A DNA stretch of 64,000 nucleotides, from NCBI RefSeq assembly GCF_004027225.2, contig NC_046360.1, positions 3,150,001 through 3,214,000 of the forward strand, written 5' to 3'. The notes under the pieces were generated by a model. It did not search any database and was not told where the DNA came from. It saw nothing but the letters and a program-made list of their open reading frames with translations. This stretch comes from Strigops habroptila (Eukaryota > Chordata > Aves > Psittaciformes > Psittacidae). A program made the translations under genes and the position numbers. Shown here piece by piece: positions 59,666 to 64,000 of the stretch. Each line of letters starts with the position of its first letter. The stretch's first letter is position 1.

Positions 59666-62600
59666 CTGAAAATGTAAAAAATAGGGCATGAAATGACAGT
59701 GAAAATATTAAGCAAGACTAATGGATATTTAGATAATGAGACAATTTCAAATCCTCCAAAGAAACTACTAAAGTAACCTCTTTGTAAAAATTAATACCAT
59801 GGTATTGGACCTGCAAGTAAAAACAGTACTTCTGGACTTTTTATGAACAGTAGAGAAAAAGAACAAAGTTTTTACTGTTTGGTGGGTACAGTCAGCTTCA
59901 ACTATTGCACTCTTTCCCACTCTTTTGTTCTGCTACACAAAAATCCTTTCTGACAAACTGTATTTTTCCTGCTTTACTAATACACTATTTTATTAGCCTA
60001 TCTAGAAGGAATAAGAAGGTCTATGCTGCGAACAGCATGTTGAAATCATCTAAAATGATAATGGACCACAGAGGAAAGACTTTCAGAGGAACTGCACTGT
60101 GAAGAAGGATCTCTTCTTTCAACTCTGAGCACCTGTGAATGAATCACTTTCTGAACAGGAATTAATACTGACCTGAAGTCACTTTCCTGCACATTTATTT
60201 CCACATGCGGCAGAGAGCTCATTAAACAGTTTTCCTCTCCAACCTGGAAATGGTAATTACTTGAAGAGTTTGTGTTGTGGACAAGGACTCCCTAGAATCC
60301 TTCTCCTCTGAGCCAGGCAGAGGTGCCCATGAATGCTCCTGCAGGCAGAGCTGCTTTTGACCGACCAGAACAAGAACCACATTCCTGCTGCGCTGAACTG
60401 CCCGCAAGAGGCAGGTCTTGATGCCACAAAACCTGCAGAACCTAGTCTGGGCACTCATTGAAATGCTTGTGCTAAGTGACAGGGGAGCGCAGCTTATGTC
60501 ACCCAAGTTTCTTCCAATTCTTGTCACAGATTTATGCAAGGCCTGACCGCTGGCTGTCACAGATGTGAGAGATCAGACTTCTACATTCACACCCTGCTAC
60601 CTGAAGGTGCTCTGTAGGAATTTTCCCTCATTATTTGACATAGATGCTGCTTCCTCCTCACCTCACACACCTCTCTTACTATTCCCCCATGATGAATGTT
60701 GACAGGTAAAGCAACAGCTGCTCTAAAAAAACCCCTTTGAATCTCAGCAGATGCAATAAGACTGCAGAAGAATGTCATCCCTTATCTTACTAAAATGCAA
60801 AACACAAGAACCGCATCATTACTGTTCCTTCTCCAGAATATTCTTCCCCAACTATGTTAAATCAATCCTGATACCAAAAGCTTGATTTTCAGTTTAATCA
60901 TTCTGTTTACCATATCCTAGCCCGAAGTCATTATTCCTAAGGAATAAATGACAATTCTCACAAAACCAAGATTCAGCGAGATTCCGAGTTTGCTCATACA
61001 CACATGCACACAATTTTATCAAGACAGTGTTTATGAGCTTTGGGAAAGCTGAATGTTGAGGGAAGCCCATCCTAGATGTCACATTAGATTCATTAAAATA
61101 TTCAGACATCAAAAGAATAAAGAATAAACAAAACCACAAAACACAAAAAGCCAAGGGATCTGATTTCAGCTTTTCAGTGAGAATCAACAAGCGGGGTAGC
61201 TTTCCCATAGCACAACAGACTGATTCCATTAAGCTGCCTTCAAAATCAATGAAACTTTTGGTATGCTTTCCACGGCCTCCTACACTAACATGTCACTTCT
61301 AGCACACATCATCCCTGCTTAGCTCTAACAGATCTTATTTATGGACAGTTGCGGTTCAGTGCAAACACTAAGAGCACAGTGTTCTTCCTTTCACACTCAT
61401 GGGTGGATATAGGAGAGCCACACCTCAGAAACAGGAAGAGACAAAACCCAAATGAGCTATTTAAAAGCCCCAGGAAAGGACAGGATCAGAATTCAGGTGG
61501 TCTTGGCAGTCTGAGCACAGAACTGGGTGCTCAGGTAAAAATATTTCCCAAGCATAGCAACCATGTCTTTGAAAGCCATTACTTCCTTTTGAAGTATTTA
61601 CACACTACTTTAACCTGCTGAATTCAAAACTGGCTCAATGTTCAACACATCTTTGCCCCCAGATGTTGCTCTTACCAAAGTTTTACTCTTTCCTTACCAA
61701 AGTTTTACTTTTCTTACCAAGGTTTTACTCTCCTTCACCCTGTTCTTGCTAAACCACTTCAAAAAACCTATCCAGGATAATGCTGAGTCCTAAATTCTCC
61801 ATCAATCAAAATAGAATGCTGTTCCAAATTGTGAAAATTGGAGGAGCTGTACTTGCGATGCTGTTTTGTCTCCTCAAGATTCTCACATCAAGCCTAAACA
61901 GGCTTCCAGCTCTATGCTTGCGTTCAACTTGAATCCTTTCCAAGAATAAAAAGAAAATCCACTCTTCTCACTTTTGAATCCAATGCAAAATAATTTAAAT
62001 TAAACTGGTTGCTTCCACTTGTGTCTTCTCATATGATCCAATAATGTTAAGACTGTTGCTTTCAGAAAGCCCCCTATTTTACATTTCTTTTTCTAACGAT
62101 GATGAAGGGAACTAAAATACTCACGATTTAACAGCTTAATTACTGGCACCCAGCTCCTTCCAAATCACCTGCCATCACCACAAGCTTTGTTAACTGGCTG
62201 CCTTCTGAACTGCCAGCCAAAGAAGATTGCGTGCAAAAAGATTCATGGTTTCTGATGCCTCTCCTCTTTCACCATTTTAACGAGCAAACTACTTCCTTCA
62301 AGCGACTTCAGTTTGATTTGGTGATTGTATTTTCACTGCTTGTAAGGCTGATACTTTCATTTCAAAGCAGTTGCACAGTCAGTCTGGGAAGACCAGTTTT
62401 ATAAGTGAACTTTGATCCTTCTTCGGGATGAAGAACATGTATATTTCCTCTAGAGAGAAAAAAAGCCAGCAAACATGGCGCTGGAAACCCTGGAAGAGCA
62501 CAAACCCCTGGAAAAGGAACCTTTTACTGAAATCATATATAAAGAAGAAGAAAGGGAAGAACTCCAAGTAAACAGACAGAATAAGAGAAAAAGCTTGCTT

Positions 62601-64000
62601 AAGTCAGATGAGGCTTCTGTGGTGTTTTAAAACATTACTTCTAAATAATTCTCCTGCCTCAAATATCATAATGTCTCACAGCAGGACTGAGGTGAGGAGG
62701 AGGAAGCAAATGCCTAACTTTCTACACATGATTTTCTGACTAACTTTACTTTCAAATCATTTCACATTTGTAAAGATGAATAAATATCAGCATATGATAT
62801 ACTTTGACTTGTCAAAATAAGGAAAAAATCAGTATTATAACCAACCTACATCTAAAATTGAGTGACATCCTGTCCTGTCCTTAGCACCTGATACCCAGCA
62901 ATTATGGTCTAGTGTAAACTGAAGTGAAAGCCTAAAAAATACTTGTTTTACAGCTGAAAAAAGGTGTTCATAATTACACTTTTGAGTTACAGTGCCTAAA
63001 ATTACACAAGACTTAGTGATTCAGCTTTTTCCATATCATAGCACTTCTAAGGGCATGCTTTTTCTAAGTTGAAGAAGCAGCACGACTGACATTTAATGAT
63101 CAATTCAAGTGTCTTCACTTCCAGCATTAGTCTGTGTGAGGCTTCTTTTAAAAATAGACACTTGAAGAGATGAGAAACTTAAACTGAATCTTACTCAAAA
63201 CCATGAGAACCAGTTCTTCAGCTGAAACCTGAGGAGCTGGTGAAAACCCATCCACCTGTTCAGTGCATTTAAATGCTTCATGTCACCAAAATAAGTTTGA
63301 AGTCTGTGGAATGAGTGAATTTATTTCACAACAAACAGAAAAGATACAACCCTAAAGCAATGCCACTCAAATACAGCCACAATTTTACAAACCAGAATAA
63401 TCTCTGGCACTGATGTTAAGGTCCGTGTAATAAATTTTACTGCAACTGGTCCACTGCATTTGGAAGTTAATTCATGGAATCAGAAAAGCAAACACTGTGA
63501 AGTTTGCCTAAAAAGCCCTAAAGAAACACTCTCAACACTGACTAATTTAAAACAAAATGAAAAACACTCCAAAGAGCTGCAAAATCATCCAAGGGTCAAA
63601 GATACAGCATGACCAGTCTATTAAGATTATCAACGCAGCACAAAGCATGCTTTCAGCATCCATTCACAGCTTTCCACAGGCCCAAGACAATAGCCAAAAA
63701 AAGCATAAATCCAACAGAAGTTATTTTGTTGTCAGATGTGTTGCGTGACAACATTGTGTCATTAGCAGGGAACTGGTACTGTATCAGATGTTCACCTGCC
63801 TACTGGAAGTGCCATGAAAAAAGAGGTTCTTAAGAGAAATAAGCAAACAGTCCAAGATTCTAGGAGAATTGCTACAAAACTATTGAGGTCATGAGTACTT
63901 CAACAGGCAGGAAACATTATTCTGAGATGAGAAATACCAGTCAGAATCACGAGACACAACGAGGCAGGGTAATATTGAAAAGAACATATGCTTTTTTTTT
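59666..64000 (-). other. VPS37B: VPS37B intron 1 (partial)
   Basis: At least 4.3 kb upstream of VPS37B coding exon 2. I searched both strands for the expected N-terminal exon (a LSLVQLNELLEDE-like stretch) and for a CpG island and found neither. The sequence is AT-rich and ends in a T run at the window edge. A small triple repeat lies at 61671-61732. Confidence 0.6.
61671..61732. repeat. three tandem CTTACCAAAGTTTTACT units
   Basis: Copies start at 61671, 61693 and 61713 (spacing 22 and 20 bp), with slight variation in the pyrimidine spacer. They lie in VPS37B intron 1. Confidence 0.8.

Noticed and set aside
60222-61229. Open frames of about 110 codons on the minus strand as VPS37B exon 1
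   Set aside because: None resembles the conserved N-terminus, and there is no CpG island; exon 1 is most likely outside the window.

Overview
The window is vertebrate nuclear DNA, almost certainly from a bird. It holds five intron-rich genes whose products read through as close homologues of human proteins, CpG-island promoters, short introns, and several CR1 LINE 3' ends of the avian type (the TCATAGAATCATAGAATGG start followed by the GGTTGGAA..GGACCTTA..CCAACCCCCTGCC block). I see no bacterial or viral genes, no CRISPR array, no rRNA and no credible tRNA.

Layout from left to right. 1-1838: AT-rich sequence with nothing recognisable. 2010-5713 (minus): GPN3, complete in 8 coding exons, 284 aa. 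5380-6130: a CpG island with a TCTCGCGAGA element, apparently a shared head-to-head promoter. 7009-12842 (plus): DENR, complete in 7 coding exons, 198 aa. 13925-14340: a CpG island with a perfect CRE. 14402-26937 (plus): CCDC62, complete in 12 coding exons, 701 aa. 27101-30549: intergenic. 30550-31560: CpG island. 30996-48518 (plus): HIP1R, complete in 32 coding exons, 1057 aa. 49290-57189: AT-rich convergent intergenic/3'UTR sequence. 57190-59665 (minus): the last three coding exons of VPS37B; its first exon lies beyond the right edge.

Every exon was placed by matching the translated sequence to my recollection of the human protein and by requiring splice sites and reading phase to close across the whole gene; every gene closes in frame without a frameshift or internal stop. 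DENR-CCDC62-HIP1R-VPS37B is the order I recall for human 12q24.31. GPN3 next to DENR is not the human arrangement as I remember it. The proteins do not form one pathway: GPN3 (RNA polymerase II assembly), DENR (translation re-initiation and recycling), CCDC62 (germ-cell coiled coil), HIP1R (clathrin/actin endocytosis) and VPS37B (ESCRT-I sorting). HIP1R and VPS37B both act in endosomal trafficking but are transcribed convergently.

I found no new multi-gene system. The points most worth checking are in splicing and gene architecture: three GC-AG introns (two in DENR), a U12-type intron in HIP1R, a 20-nt DENR exon inside the zinc-ligand cluster, a 123-bp near-perfect inverted CR1 pair around HIP1R exons 4-6 (circular-RNA candidate), a CR1 copy that seems to supply the branch point of HIP1R exon 4, and upstream ORFs in CCDC62, one of which ends in an ATGA overlap with the main start.
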